Shown: positions 7,315 through 15,380 of the stretch, piece after piece
Position numbering within the stretch: the first letter of the stretch is position 1
Layout of the letters: each line of letters begins with the position of its first letter
NCBI GenBank assembly: GCA_031270065.1
Contig: JAISYF010000164.1
Coordinates: 1-33,238 of the forward strand
DNA from: Prevotellaceae bacterium
GTDB lineage: Bacteria > Bacteroidota > Bacteroidia > Bacteroidales > Paludibacteraceae
Direction of reading: 5' to 3'
DNA length: 33,238 bases
Program-made: the position numbers and the translations under genes
The notes under the pieces: generated by a model
What the model saw: only the letters and a program-made list of their open reading frames with translations
What the model was told of the DNA's origin: nothing
The model's database searches: none

Positions 7315-9264
7315 ATGACAGGTAAAATTTTCCCAGAATCAAGTAATATCTATCAAGATCAAGCGAAGATATTATTCAATTACTACAGCCAAGCGGCTAA
7401 AAAAATCGTTGCCGAAGAGGATCGGTTAGAAAAAGAAATTGCAGTACTTGAAGAAGAAAAAGTGCAGCACAATAAAGACATTTCAGGTCTTTGGGTGTGG
7501 TTCCTAACAATCATTCTGTTTTTTGTCTATTTTATCAAGAAAAACGGTTTGGAAAAACAAATCACCGAACTTGACAGTCGGATTGCAGAGTTCAAACGCC
7601 AGCACGCAGAAATTTTCCGCGACTACAAAGTGTCAAAACTTGGCGTGGCTTATGTACCTGTTGCCGAGCAAATCAAGTACGAAGACAAGAGTTTCATTGT
7701 TGATTACACCGGCAAAGTGCCTGAATCGGAAATAACTTTGCAACTTTCGCGTCAAAACAATTTGCTGATTGACACAATCGCAAATCTTGAAAATCTGTCG
7801 AGCAAAGCCCCGATTGTAGAAACTTCGAAAGACACCGAACCGATTGAAACAGACGAGTATTCCACTTCCATTCAGGAAATCAATCAGCACGATTATTTTG
7901 GGAAATTGGAACGCTCATTGCGCACCATTTCTTACTGTATGGACGACCTCGACACTACTTCCGTTTCGTTGCCTTTGGTTGCCGACAAGAGCGAATATCT
8001 GCAATATTTGAATGAATTTGCCACAACGGAAGTGCCTGAAAATGCGCCCATTATTCCTGTTTTTGACAAAGAAAGATATGCAGGTAGCGTAAATAAATTT
8101 CAGGAACTCAATAAATTAAAAGATTCTCTTTCGAGTAAAACAGAGCAGTTTGAAGATGTTTTGAAGGGCTTAATGGTAACAATGGCAAACTCTGTTCAGG
8201 CAATTTCAGCACTAAAAATCGCCTCGACAGACAAAGTAATTTTTGAATCAAACAAAGTTTTGTATCAAATCTTGAAATCGCCGTATAATCACTATTCGCC
8301 GCAACTTGAACACGAAGAAATAGAGCGTATCCGTCAGGAAAAATTTGATTACAGCGAGAGCGTGCAGGGTTATGAGCCGTTCCAACTCAAACCGAGTTCA
8401 AAAGTAAAATACAATCTTACTTCGGGAATGTGGACTGCGGAAGATGGTAGCGTTACCAATTTTCCGTTTGGCGTACACCAAATTTACGAGGAAATTGTTG
8501 CCCCTGTTGTTCAAAATTTAATGAATGAAAACCGTATTGAACGCCTGAAAATCTACAATCATATCAAAGACCAAAAAATCAGTTACCTCAACAAGTGGCA
8601 TCAGGATACCGACAGTTTCTATCGTGCCAACCGTGCTGAAAGTGCCGATGTTATCAACTTAATGCAGGCAAGTTTGCGCGAATATGTGGCGGCTTACAAC
8701 ACGCTTGTTTCACTGCAAAAAACCGAAGACAGTATGGTGCAGTCGGGCGGCTCGCTTGATGCAACAGTTGTAGACATTGTTGATAATTCTGCCGAAACGC
8801 TTGCAGCATTTGAAATGCAATCGCAAGAGTTCCAAAGAGTTCAGTCCGATTTTGAAAATTATATGGAACGCCTCAAAGAAGACATTGATTTGAAAGCGGA
8901 AAAATTTGGATATATTGAATATTACGATGCAAAATTGCGTGACGGAAACGCCAACGAATTGGCTGTGGCAGCCGACGAAATTCACGATTTGGATACCCGC
9001 CGCAAACCGCTTGCAACTGTCAATCCGCTGTTTGCAAAAGTTTCGGAACTTCCGCCTGCACCACAGGTTGAAGATATTACTTTTGAACATATTTCGCTCA
9101 ATTTGCCGAATATCGCTAAAATCGCGTTGGAAAAATTAAACGGCGAAAAGCAGGAAACTACGGAAATTGAGTTTGAACACGAAAATATAGAACGCAAAAA
9201 TATAATCGCTAATATAATCGCTGCCATTCTTAAATCACATGACGAAAATAATGCTAACGAATAA
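7315..9264 (+). CDS. Large single-pass coiled-coil protein, unknown
   Basis: This 649-residue protein is of unknown family. Residues 15-55 are a coil, 58-75 a hydrophobic helix (GLWVWFLTIILFFVYFI), and 76-105 a second coil (LEKQITELDSRIAEFKRQH). The remainder is a long soluble region with helical segments and a beta-looking patch near 350-390 (YEPFQLKPSSKVKYNLTSGMWTAEDG is too long to be a motif but reads as strands and turns). It ends in a charged tail. It has no signal peptide and no recognisable catalytic motif. It lies between the membrane protein and two paralogous coil proteins with gaps of 22 and 12 bases. It may be the scaffold connecting membrane and filament components. Confidence 0.75.
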   Translation: MTGKIFPESSNIYQDQAKILFNYYSQAAKKIVAEEDRLEKEIAVLEEEKVQHNKDISGLWVWFLTIILFFVYFIKKNGLEKQITELDSRIAEFKRQHAEIFRDYKVSKLGVAYVPVAEQIKYEDKSFIVDYTGKVPESEITLQLSRQNNLLIDTIANLENLSSKAPIVETSKDTEPIETDEYSTSIQEINQHDYFGKLERSLRTISYCMDDLDTTSVSLPLVADKSEYLQYLNEFATTEVPENAPIIPVFDKERYAGSVNKFQELNKLKDSLSSKTEQFEDVLKGLMVTMANSVQAISALKIASTDKVIFESNKVLYQILKSPYNHYSPQLEHEEIERIRQEKFDYSESVQGYEPFQLKPSSKVKYNLTSGMWTAEDGSVTNFPFGVHQIYEEIVAPVVQNLMNENRIERLKIYNHIKDQKISYLNKWHQDTDSFYRANRAESADVINLMQASLREYVAAYNTLVSLQKTEDSMVQSGGSLDATVVDIVDNSAETLAAFEMQSQEFQRVQSDFENYMERLKEDIDLKAEKFGYIEYYDAKLRDGNANELAVAADEIHDLDTRRKPLATVNPLFAKVSELPPAPQVEDITFEHISLNLPNIAKIALEKLNGEKQETTEIEFEHENIERKNIIANIIAAILKSHDENNANE

Positions 9265-9276
9265 AACCGCAAAATT

Positions 9277-10200
9277 ATGGCTACATTTAATTACACAGTA
9301 GATACCAATCCGATGGCTGCGGAAATTAGCAGCGTATCGAAGCACGTTGCAGGTACTACCACTGCGGTTGTAGCAATGCAAACCGCCGTAGTTGTGGCAG
9401 AAGCAAAAGCCGCCGACCACGTTTGCAAAAATGTAAATAAGGGCTTTTTCACACTTATTCGTTCTCAAATTTCGCAAAAAATGGCAAAATTGCAGAGCGA
9501 TGTTGATTCGCATTTGATGCAACTCAATCAGCAACGCAGGCAACTTTTAGCAATAAAAGGGAGAATGGAACGCGACTACAATACGATTTCGAGGCGTTAT
9601 TTGAAACTCTTCTCAGGACTTAATCAAAATCTCAAACAACGAATTTTTGAATTAGACCGCCCGACTATTGATTTTGCTGTTCGCGAAGTGGAAAAAGTGT
9701 CAAACCGTACCAAATACCTGACGGCTACTGTTCCTGTAACACAACTCGAATCGTTGGCAATAAGCCAAAAAATTATTGCCTCAAATGTAAAATTTCGCGG
9801 AATGAAAGTTATTGGCTCGATGACTAACTTTCTATCGGATATGAACGAACAGAAACGGCTGACTGAAAAGATTTTACTTTCAGGTTCAAAAGTTAAAAAT
9901 GCCACTTTATCTGTTCCTGTGATTATCAGTGAAATGAATTTTGATAAATTCGACAACAAAAACATTGATATTACCGTAAGCAAAGTACAATTAAACCCGA
10001 CAACTCAATCGGCTGTAAAAAACACTATAAATCAAAACATTGATAATTTACAATGGCAAAAAGCAGAAATTGACAAAGATACAAAAAGCGAGTTTAGTAA
10101 ATTATTGTCAAATTCCAATTCTTCGCAGCGCGTAAAAGATATGGCGAGCAGGTTGTTTGCAGCAAATAGTTATCAACAACTTAAAACCACTGCCTTATGA
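9277..10200 (+). CDS. Coiled helical protein, paralogue A, unknown
   Basis: This 307-residue protein is cytoplasmic and helical, with no membrane segment or signal peptide. Landmarks are an Ala/Val-rich N-terminal region (residues 20-47), GFFTLIRSQIS (about 56-66), a long helix ending MERDYNTISRRYLKLFSGL, then RIFELDRP, and a C-terminal RVKDMASRLFAANS. All four landmarks recur in the next gene, so the two are tandem paralogues. Its stop overlaps the next start as ATGA, indicating coupled translation and perhaps a hetero-oligomer. The family is not recognised. Confidence 0.75.
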   Translation: MATFNYTVDTNPMAAEISSVSKHVAGTTTAVVAMQTAVVVAEAKAADHVCKNVNKGFFTLIRSQISQKMAKLQSDVDSHLMQLNQQRRQLLAIKGRMERDYNTISRRYLKLFSGLNQNLKQRIFELDRPTIDFAVREVEKVSNRTKYLTATVPVTQLESLAISQKIIASNVKFRGMKVIGSMTNFLSDMNEQKRLTEKILLSGSKVKNATLSVPVIISEMNFDKFDNKNIDITVSKVQLNPTTQSAVKNTINQNIDNLQWQKAEIDKDTKSEFSKLLSNSNSSQRVKDMASRLFAANSYQQLKTTAL

Positions 10201-11230
10201 GCTATAAAAAACTTATCGTGAAAGAATATCTGTCCATTACAGCGGTTCAAAAACGGCATCTTATCCTGCCTCGCAAAATGGTGGTAGTCATACAGTTTAT
10301 TATGAAGGTACAACATACGAAGATATTTATACAGAAATTGAGGTTGATACCAGACCTTTTGACCGTAGCGTTGCAGGTTGCAATACAAGCGTAAATGCTC
10401 TCACAGGCGCAGTTGTAGCAACTGAAGCGGCGCAAATTGCCTCAATTGATGCCAATTCAAAGAAAGTGGCTGGATCTATTGTTAATGGATTTTTCGGTTA
10501 CATTCGTTCCGAAATCAGTCAGCAGGTAATGGAACTGTCGCAGAAAATTGATGCCCATTTATTGCATTTGCGGGAATTGGCAAAAAATTGTGTTTCCAAA
10601 CAAAAACAAATGGAAACGGATTACAACCGCATTTCAAGCCGTTATCTCAAAATATTTGATGATTTAAACAACGAATTGGAAAACCGTATTTTCGAGTTGG
10701 ATAAACCTGCTTTTGTTTTCAAGCGGAACATTGACAGTCATTCCAACCGCACTTCCGATAATGATTTGGTGGGTACCGTTGCAATTTTCGGACGCGAAGG
10801 CGGCGAATTACAGGCAAAAATTTCCGCTTCTGTGGCTAAAAAACGAGCATTCAATGCTATCAATCAAGCAAATGTTTTTTTGTGGAAACAGAAAAAACTG
10901 CAATCCATAATCAACCAAAGTATGCTCAATGAAAGCGTTGCCGCCACACAATTTTCGCCCGTTTGCTTTGTAGAAACCAACGGTGAAAAAAATCAGATAA
11001 GAAAGAATGTTTATCAAGCCGATTTTTTGCCGAAAATCAATCAAAATGAAATGGTTGAAAATTTCAAATCGCAATCTTGGTCAAACGGCACAAAAGAGCA
11101 AAAGGATAATATTCAACGCTATTTCAACTCCGAAGTAAACAGTGCGTACAACGCAGCAAATCAACACGATGAGCGCGTGAAAAATATGCTTGTCAAAATT
11201 TTTAATGTAAATTCAATCCAATTCGTTTAA
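10197..11230 (+). CDS. Coiled helical protein, paralogue B, requires -1 shift at A6
   Basis: The ATG at 10197 overlaps the previous stop, but its frame soon loses resemblance to the paralogue. A -1 shift at the run of six A (10206-10211) joins MSYKK to TYRERISVHYSG and then runs open to 11230, giving about 344 residues. The shifted frame contains EVDTRPFDRSVAG, GFFGYIRSEIS, METDYNRISSRYLKIF, RIFELDKPAF and RVKNMLVKIFNVNS, matching paralogue A. The shortest uninterrupted frame, from GTG 10466, would lack the conserved N-terminus. Options are a one-base deletion, a sequencing error, or slippage at A6 that tunes expression. Confidence 0.7.
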
Positions 11231-11249
11231 TCTTTAAAAGTAAAATATA

Positions 11250-12221
11250 ATGAAAGAATTAAAAGAACTTCGTTTTAACGAAAGTAACATACAGTTGAAA
11301 GACAACTTGATAAAAGGCAGTATTTTGCCCGAAAAAGTTGCAGAACTCAATCGCACGATTACAGTGCAGGGCGACACGGTTGTAGAAGGACCTGTTTATG
11401 CCCACAAGCTCGAAATCCAAAACGGCGACCTCGAAATTCAGGGCGCGGTTTTCATGCAGTTGGAACTTTATGTCAATAGCGAGGCAAAAGGCAATGTGGC
11501 ATTTAAGAAAAGTGTCGGCTCGGCAAATTCTATCGTTTCCCGTGCCGCAAACTGCAAAATCGTTTTTTATTCCGATATTAACGCAAAATCGGTAACGCTT
11601 TACAATGCTTTTGTGGCAGGCAGTATTTATGCAGACGAAATCACTTTGGAAGATTGCGTAGTAATCGGCGGCGTGTTTGCAACACAGGAGATTTATATGA
11701 AAAATTCCATTGTCGGAACATTCAACACACCGCAAATCCAAATCACAGGAATGATTAGTTTGCTTTTGCCGAGTGCATTTTCAATCGAAAAAATCACTAC
11801 CGATGCCTCTACAAAACTCTACAATTTGAGTTTGGCGGATTTGGGTTCGCTTTACAAAGGGCTCCCACAAGCAGCCAATTCGGGCAAAATAGAAATGAAC
11901 ACCGAAACAGATGAGGTGAAATCTACGCTTACCAATGAAGAAATTCAAAAGACCTTGCGCAGTTATACCGTTATCGGAAAAGTTTTAGCAGCCGACTTGC
12001 TTGATACCGACAAGTTTCAAAATCATTTTTTGCTTACTGCCGCTTCGCTTGGCACCCAACTGCTTAAAACCTACGATATGGGTATTGGCAAAGACGGCAA
12101 GCCCGCCACTTTGACCTTCGACAAAATCCGCGACTTCTTTTTTGATATTCTCGCAGGAAAAATAGAAATTCAAACGATGGACGGCAAGTTTGATATTTCA
12201 CAAATTACAGGAAAATTTTAA
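11250..12221 (+). CDS. Bactofilin-like polymer-forming beta-helix protein
   Basis: This 323-residue protein has a central region (about 36-165) made of short repeating strands with small and hydrophobic residues at regular spacing (TVQGDTVVEGPVYAHKLEIQ, GDLEIQGAVF, EAKGNVAFKKSV, VTLYNAFVAGSIYADEITLE, GGVFATQEIYMKNS). This is the right-handed beta-helix pattern of bactofilins, which polymerise without nucleotide and often recruit membrane proteins. Unlike ordinary bactofilins of 120-200 residues, it has a long C-terminal domain (about 170-323). It is the last gene of the set, with a 19-base gap after paralogue B. The match is to the fold, and the family identity is moderately sure. Confidence 0.65.
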   Translation: MKELKELRFNESNIQLKDNLIKGSILPEKVAELNRTITVQGDTVVEGPVYAHKLEIQNGDLEIQGAVFMQLELYVNSEAKGNVAFKKSVGSANSIVSRAANCKIVFYSDINAKSVTLYNAFVAGSIYADEITLEDCVVIGGVFATQEIYMKNSIVGTFNTPQIQITGMISLLLPSAFSIEKITTDASTKLYNLSLADLGSLYKGLPQAANSGKIEMNTETDEVKSTLTNEEIQKTLRSYTVIGKVLAADLLDTDKFQNHFLLTAASLGTQLLKTYDMGIGKDGKPATLTFDKIRDFFFDILAGKIEIQTMDGKFDISQITGKF

Positions 12222-12253
12222 AAATAGGAAAATAATTAGTTTGAATAATTTGT

Positions 12254-12823
12254 GTGACAACAGAAAACAAAATAAAGTATTTTGAAAATCGAGACGATTG
12301 GAGAAAGTGGCTAATGGACAACTTTGACACTGCCAATGAAATATGGTTTGTATTTCCCAATAAGTCGTCAGGAAAAAAAAGTATTTTATACAATGATGCG
12401 GTTGAAGAAGCCCTTTGTTTCGGTTGGATTGACAGTACGATAAAATCACTTGACAAAGAACATAAAATTCAGCGTTTCACCCCCAGAAACCCTAAAAGCA
12501 CTTACTCGCAAGCCAACAAAGAAAGACTGAAATGGCTATTAGAAAATAAAATGATACACCCAAAATTTGAGGATAAAATACAAAATGTTTTATCTGAACC
12601 TTTTATTTTCCCCAATGATATAATTGACAGATTGAAAGAAGATAAAATAGTATGGAAAAACTATCAACAATTTTCCGACTCATATAAGCGAATCCGAATT
12701 GCGTACATTGAAACCGCAAGGAAACGTCTTGAAGAATTTGAGAAGCGGTTAAACCACTTCATTAGCAAAACGAAAGAAAATAAAACGATAGCAGGATTTG
12801 GCGGAATTGAAAAATACTATTAA
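12254..12823 (+). CDS. YdeI/OmpD-associated family protein
   Basis: This 189-residue protein has the family landmarks NEIWFVFPNKSSGKKS (about 29-44), YNDAVEEALCFGWIDSTIKSLD (too long to count as one motif; CFGWID is at about 55-60) and RFTPRNPKSTYSQANKERLKWL. In other bacteria the family is associated with peptide or bacteriocin tolerance, but its biochemical role is not settled. GTG at 12254 was chosen because it gives the full N-terminal helix before WRKWLMDNF; an internal ATG at 12314 would remove it. The gap to the preceding operon is 32 bases, so it could be co-transcribed, but the family is widespread and probably independent of it. Confidence 0.8.
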   Translation: MTTENKIKYFENRDDWRKWLMDNFDTANEIWFVFPNKSSGKKSILYNDAVEEALCFGWIDSTIKSLDKEHKIQRFTPRNPKSTYSQANKERLKWLLENKMIHPKFEDKIQNVLSEPFIFPNDIIDRLKEDKIVWKNYQQFSDSYKRIRIAYIETARKRLEEFEKRLNHFISKTKENKTIAGFGGIEKYY

Positions 12824-13129
12824 TCAAAAGAGAATGCCGCACGCCTGACTTGCGTCCTGCCTGCAAGCGGATTGAAATCGGTAATTGAACTTTTGCCCGA
12901 CTGCGCAATTCCGATTTTCACGAAACAAGTTTTTCCGATTGCAAGTCCAATTATATAGATAGTAATGTGAGAAAAAATCGCGAAAAAATATAAGATTGCG
13001 CATTAATTCAAAAATAAATTGTACCTTCGCAAAAATTTCAAGATAATATGGCAAAGAATACAGGATCAACCATAACGGATTATTTTTCAAATTGTTGATA
13101 TAAATACCTCAAATGTGAAAACATTTTTG
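12824..13129. other. Intergenic stretch with decayed coding-like sequence
   Basis: No gene is supported here. Positions 12845-12956 have a higher GC content and read open for about 37 codons without a start (…GLKSVIELLPDCAIPIF…), perhaps a gene remnant that I cannot name. A -7-like TACCTTCG lies at 13022-13029, followed by a 16-codon frame (13048-13098, MAKNTGSTITDYFSNC) that could be the stump of a gene. Neither is strong. Confidence 0.35.
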
Positions 13130-13137
13130 TAATTTTG
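13130..13137 (+). promoter_or_regulatory. -7 box TAATTTTG before the 6S-like RNA
   Basis: TAATTTTG matches TAnnTTTG, with transcription expected from about 13144. It lies about 70 bases before the rod-shaped hairpin, so either the RNA has a 5' extension or a nearer start exists that I cannot see. Confidence 0.45.
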
Positions 13138-13143
13138 CAGTTG

Positions 13144-13366
13144 ATCTATAATCGAAAAAAATGTAGAAACATGACATTGATAAATAACAGATTATTAGAC
13201 ATATAGAATAGCGTTGCTATCCTTGCTCTTGGAATGTAGGAAGTTTCAAAAGTTAATGCAAGTTCAATAGTAATCACTCGCAGAAATGCGGGTTTGATTA
13301 TTTGCATTAACGGGTATTTTCCTACAACCTCAAGGGTGGATATTTCAGATTCGCTTTCTTTTTTGT
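13144..13366 (+). ncRNA. ssrS: Probable 6S RNA (rod-shaped hairpin with central bubble)
   Basis: Paired segments stack in order from the base. GAATAGCG (13206-13213) pairs with CGCTTTC (13352-13358) with one bulge, and ATCCTTG (13219-13225) pairs with the CAAGGGTGGAT region (13331-13341). TGTAGGAA (13235-13242) pairs perfectly with TTCCTACA (13319-13326), and GTTAATGCAA (13252-13261) with TTGCATTAAC (13302-13311). TAATCA (13271-13276) pairs with TGATTA (13295-13300). The tip is CGCA-GAAA-TGCG (13279-13290). Between the third and fourth stems lies an open bubble of 9 and 7 bases, as in the promoter-mimicking centre of 6S RNA, which binds RNA polymerase holoenzyme. A T-rich run after 13355 would end it. 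The exact 5' end is unsure. Confidence 0.55.
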
Positions 13367-13588
13367 CAAAAATCCGACGACGGCTCCGACCGCCCTATCA
13401 TATACAGAACTGCAAACTGCCCATAAATCGCGGAGTGAAACTGCAAAAACACTCAAATCATATTGCAGGAAAGAGCAGATACTTTCTAAAAAACGGGCAA
13501 GACCTGTGAAGCCGAACAGAGCAGGAAATTTAAACGATTTGCGTACCAGATGCACAAAAAAAAGTCCCAAGGGTATGGGCAAATAATA
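13367..13588. other. Segment open on both strands, identity unknown
   Basis: From 13311 to 13579 the plus strand reads about 88 codons without a stop but without a start (…KKRARPVKPNRAGNLND…KSPKGMGK). The minus strand reads 86 codons from an ATG (13582 to 13322, beginning MPIPLGLFFVHLVRKSF). Both cannot be ordinary genes, and the minus frame also runs into the 6S-like RNA. I have the impression that the minus-strand peptide is a recurrent spurious annotation in Bacteroidetes, which would fit a conserved untranslated RNA or a gene leader. It directly precedes the secreted-protein gene at 13589. Confidence 0.3.
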
Positions 13589-14020
13589 ATGAAAAAATAT
13601 CTTTTGATATTAGTAGCCGTAATCGGCTTTGGAATTAGTGCAAATGCACAAGAATTAGCAGTGAATAATGTATCAAAACAATATTCTGCAAGTACTGAAC
13701 TATTAGCATATACAGAATCTACTTCCACTTCTGTTGTTGATATTTTAGTATATGCAAATGATGCTGCTTATGAAATGTGTAATTATTTTAATGGCTCTTG
13801 GGTAGATACTGGTTTGAAAATTTATTGTTCATTTGGTGGAGATATCTACACCTGCACAGCATATAAAATTGTAAAAGGTATGTGTGCTATCAATGGTGCA
13901 ATAAAACTTTCAATTGAAGGCAATTATGACGCAGGCTTGAGAGCATTACTATCAGGAACTACTGACATTTTTGTAGCTTCAAAAGTAGGTACAAATGCTT
14001 TTAAATTAGTAACAAGGTAA
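13589..14020 (+). CDS. Small secreted protein, unknown
   Basis: This 143-residue protein starts with a clear signal peptide, KKYLLILVAVIGFGISANAQ, with cleavage expected after the AxA-like SANA. The mature part (about 120 residues) contains three cysteines near the middle (MCNYF, IYCSF, YTCTAY) and a fourth in KGMCAING, so disulfide bonds after export are possible. No family is recognised. ATG 13589 was preferred over ATG 13550 because it places the basic n-region directly at the start. A good terminator follows at 14066. Confidence 0.75.
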   Translation: MKKYLLILVAVIGFGISANAQELAVNNVSKQYSASTELLAYTESTSTSVVDILVYANDAAYEMCNYFNGSWVDTGLKIYCSFGGDIYTCTAYKIVKGMCAINGAIKLSIEGNYDAGLRALLSGTTDIFVASKVGTNAFKLVTR

Positions 14021-14065
14021 GTTTTCACTTACTGAAAAAACAACGAATTTACAATCCTTATAATT

Positions 14066-14108
14066 AAAACAGCGATAAAAGAAATTTTTACCGCTGTTTT
14101 TTGTTTTT
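14066..14108 (+). terminator. Rho-independent terminator
   Basis: AAAACAGCG (14066-14074) pairs perfectly with CGCTGTTTT (14092-14100), with further TAAAA/TTTTA pairing inside and a T-rich tail. It ends the transcript of the secreted protein gene. Confidence 0.8.
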
Positions 14109-14192
14109 CGGCGTAAAACGCGCCAGACGCCTGAAAACAGTCCGTACAAGTTTGACTTCGTCTTCTTCCTTCGCGCCTCCCCAAAGTCCAAA

Positions 14193-14276
14193 CAAGTTTG
14201 TCGTTTTATCACAGTAGATGCCTGCGAAGATGCTTTTGACTTTTATGAGCGAAATGGGGTTAAATTTTTCACATAA
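14193..14276 (+). pseudogene. GNAT acetyltransferase C-terminal remnant
   Basis: The frame reads QVCRFITVDACEDAFDFYER and then NGVKFFT before the stop. The RFITVDA...A..FYE.NG.KF pattern is the C-terminal end of a common GNAT N-acetyltransferase group. No upstream part of such an enzyme is present, so only the last 27 codons remain. It supports past deletion in this intergenic region (14109-14413), which otherwise holds nothing I can identify. Confidence 0.5.
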
Positions 14277-14413
14277 AAAAAATTAATATTTTTTAAGCCT
14301 TACAAAAAAATTGTTGAAACGATAACAACAGACAAAAGCAAAAAACACCTGATAATCAGATAATTAAAAATTTACAATTAAAATCAAACAAAAAAAACAG
14401 GTAATTTTGTTCC

Positions 14414-14541
14414 TGTAAATTTTCCGAAAAATTTTTATAATTCTGTGCATAATTGAAAATTTTATGCTAACTTTCCCCTATAAATTTTTCAAAAAATTTT
14501 TATGCGTTTGTGTGTAATTGAAAATTTTATGTTACCTTTGC
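14414..14541 (+). repeat. Tandem duplication of a promoter-bearing 63-bp segment
   Basis: Positions 14414-14476 and 14479-14541 align at an offset of 65, sharing AATTGAAAATTTTATG and the flanking AAATTTTT words. The right copy ends in TTACCTTTGC (an intact -7 box) and the left in CTAACTTTCC, where the box is degenerate. It lies directly before the HAD gene. Confidence 0.65.
14533..14540 (+). promoter_or_regulatory. -7 box TACCTTTG for the HAD gene
   Basis: TACCTTTG is followed by CGCCGATT and the ATG at 14565. A TTG at 14508-14510 is a possible -33 element at a spacing of 22 bases. The leader would be about 17 bases. Confidence 0.6.
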
Positions 14542-14564
14542 GCCGATTAAAAAGGTAAAAAAAG

Positions 14565-15278
14565 ATGAATTTAGAATTAAAAAATTTTATTGCTGAAAAA
14601 AATTACCCAACTTTTGATTTAAAAGCAGCGTTTTTTGATATGGACGGTATTTTGTTCGATTCTATGCCGTATCATGCGCAGGCGTGGGTGAAAGCGATGA
14701 ATGAGTTTGGGCTTGAATTTTCGCTTTATGACGCTTATCTTAACGAGGGGCGCACTGGCGACAGCACTATTGACGAGCTTTTTGTAAAACAATACGGCTA
14801 CGTTTCCGATGCTGCTGAACGACAAAAAATGTACGATTTAAAATCGCAATATTTTAACGAATTTCCTGCGCCAAAGCAAATTCCCAATGTTTTTGAATTG
14901 CTTAAAATGCTGAAAAACAAAGGTTTGCAAATTTTTGTGGTAACAGGTTCGGCGCAAGTATCGTTGCTGGAAACTTTGGACAAAAATTTTCCAAATATTT
15001 TTGAAAAAGGAAAAATGGTTACGGCATTCGACTGCAAAATCGGCAAGCCCGACCCAGAGCCATATCTAATGGCTTTGGCAAAGGCAGGCGTAGAAAAATG
15101 GCAGGCTGTGGTAGTGGAAAACGCGCCGCTTGGAGTGCATTCTGCCGTTGCTGCAGGGCTTTTCACAATCGGCGTAAATACAGGAATTCTCAAACCTGAA
15201 GAGTTGAAAAAAAAGGGCGCAAATATGATTTTTAAAAATATGCGCGAAGTGATTGAGAGTTGGAAAAAAATTTTTTAG
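14565..15278 (+). CDS. HAD-superfamily hydrolase (beta-phosphoglucomutase-like)
   Basis: This 237-residue protein has all HAD motifs. Motif I is FFDMDGILFDSMPYH (about residues 22-36), with the nucleophile and acid/base Asp in DMD. Motif II is VVTGS (about 125-129), motif III lies at K in KIGKPDPEPY (about 158-167), and motif IV is VVENAPLGVHSAVAAG. The helical cap between motifs I and II is of the C1 type, as in phosphoglucomutases and sugar-phosphate phosphatases. The acid/base residue after the nucleophile supports phosphotransfer or hydrolysis of a small phosphorylated sugar; the substrate is unknown. It appears to be transcribed alone from the promoter at 14533. Confidence 0.85.
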   Translation: MNLELKNFIAEKNYPTFDLKAAFFDMDGILFDSMPYHAQAWVKAMNEFGLEFSLYDAYLNEGRTGDSTIDELFVKQYGYVSDAAERQKMYDLKSQYFNEFPAPKQIPNVFELLKMLKNKGLQIFVVTGSAQVSLLETLDKNFPNIFEKGKMVTAFDCKIGKPDPEPYLMALAKAGVEKWQAVVVENAPLGVHSAVAAGLFTIGVNTGILKPEELKKKGANMIFKNMREVIESWKKIF

Positions 15279-15290
15279 AAAAAGGAGTTG

Positions 15291-15380
15291 TTGATAGTTA
15301 TTGGTAGTTATTAGTAGTTATTGGTAGTTATTTATAGTTATTTATAGTTATTTATAGTTATTTGTAGTTATTGGGAGTTA
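15291..15380. repeat. Tandem repeat, nine exact 10-bp units (TTnnTAGTTA)
   Basis: Nine consecutive decamers of form TTnnTAGTTA (the last is TTGGGAGTTA), with only the third to fifth bases varying. They lie 13 bases after the HAD gene stop and before the fluoride channel gene. The unit matches one DNA helical turn. Copy number is likely to vary between strains. Confidence 0.9.

Noticed and set aside
8710..9090. 126-codon minus-strand frame
   Set aside because: It is antisense to the 649-residue protein, with Cys/Phe/Asn-rich composition and no start context.
10197..10394. 65-codon frame as a separate small gene
   Set aside because: It is the out-of-frame reading of paralogue B. The -1 frame shows the conserved motifs instead.
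15291..15380. CRISPR array
   Set aside because: The units are only 10 bp and contiguous, without spacers.
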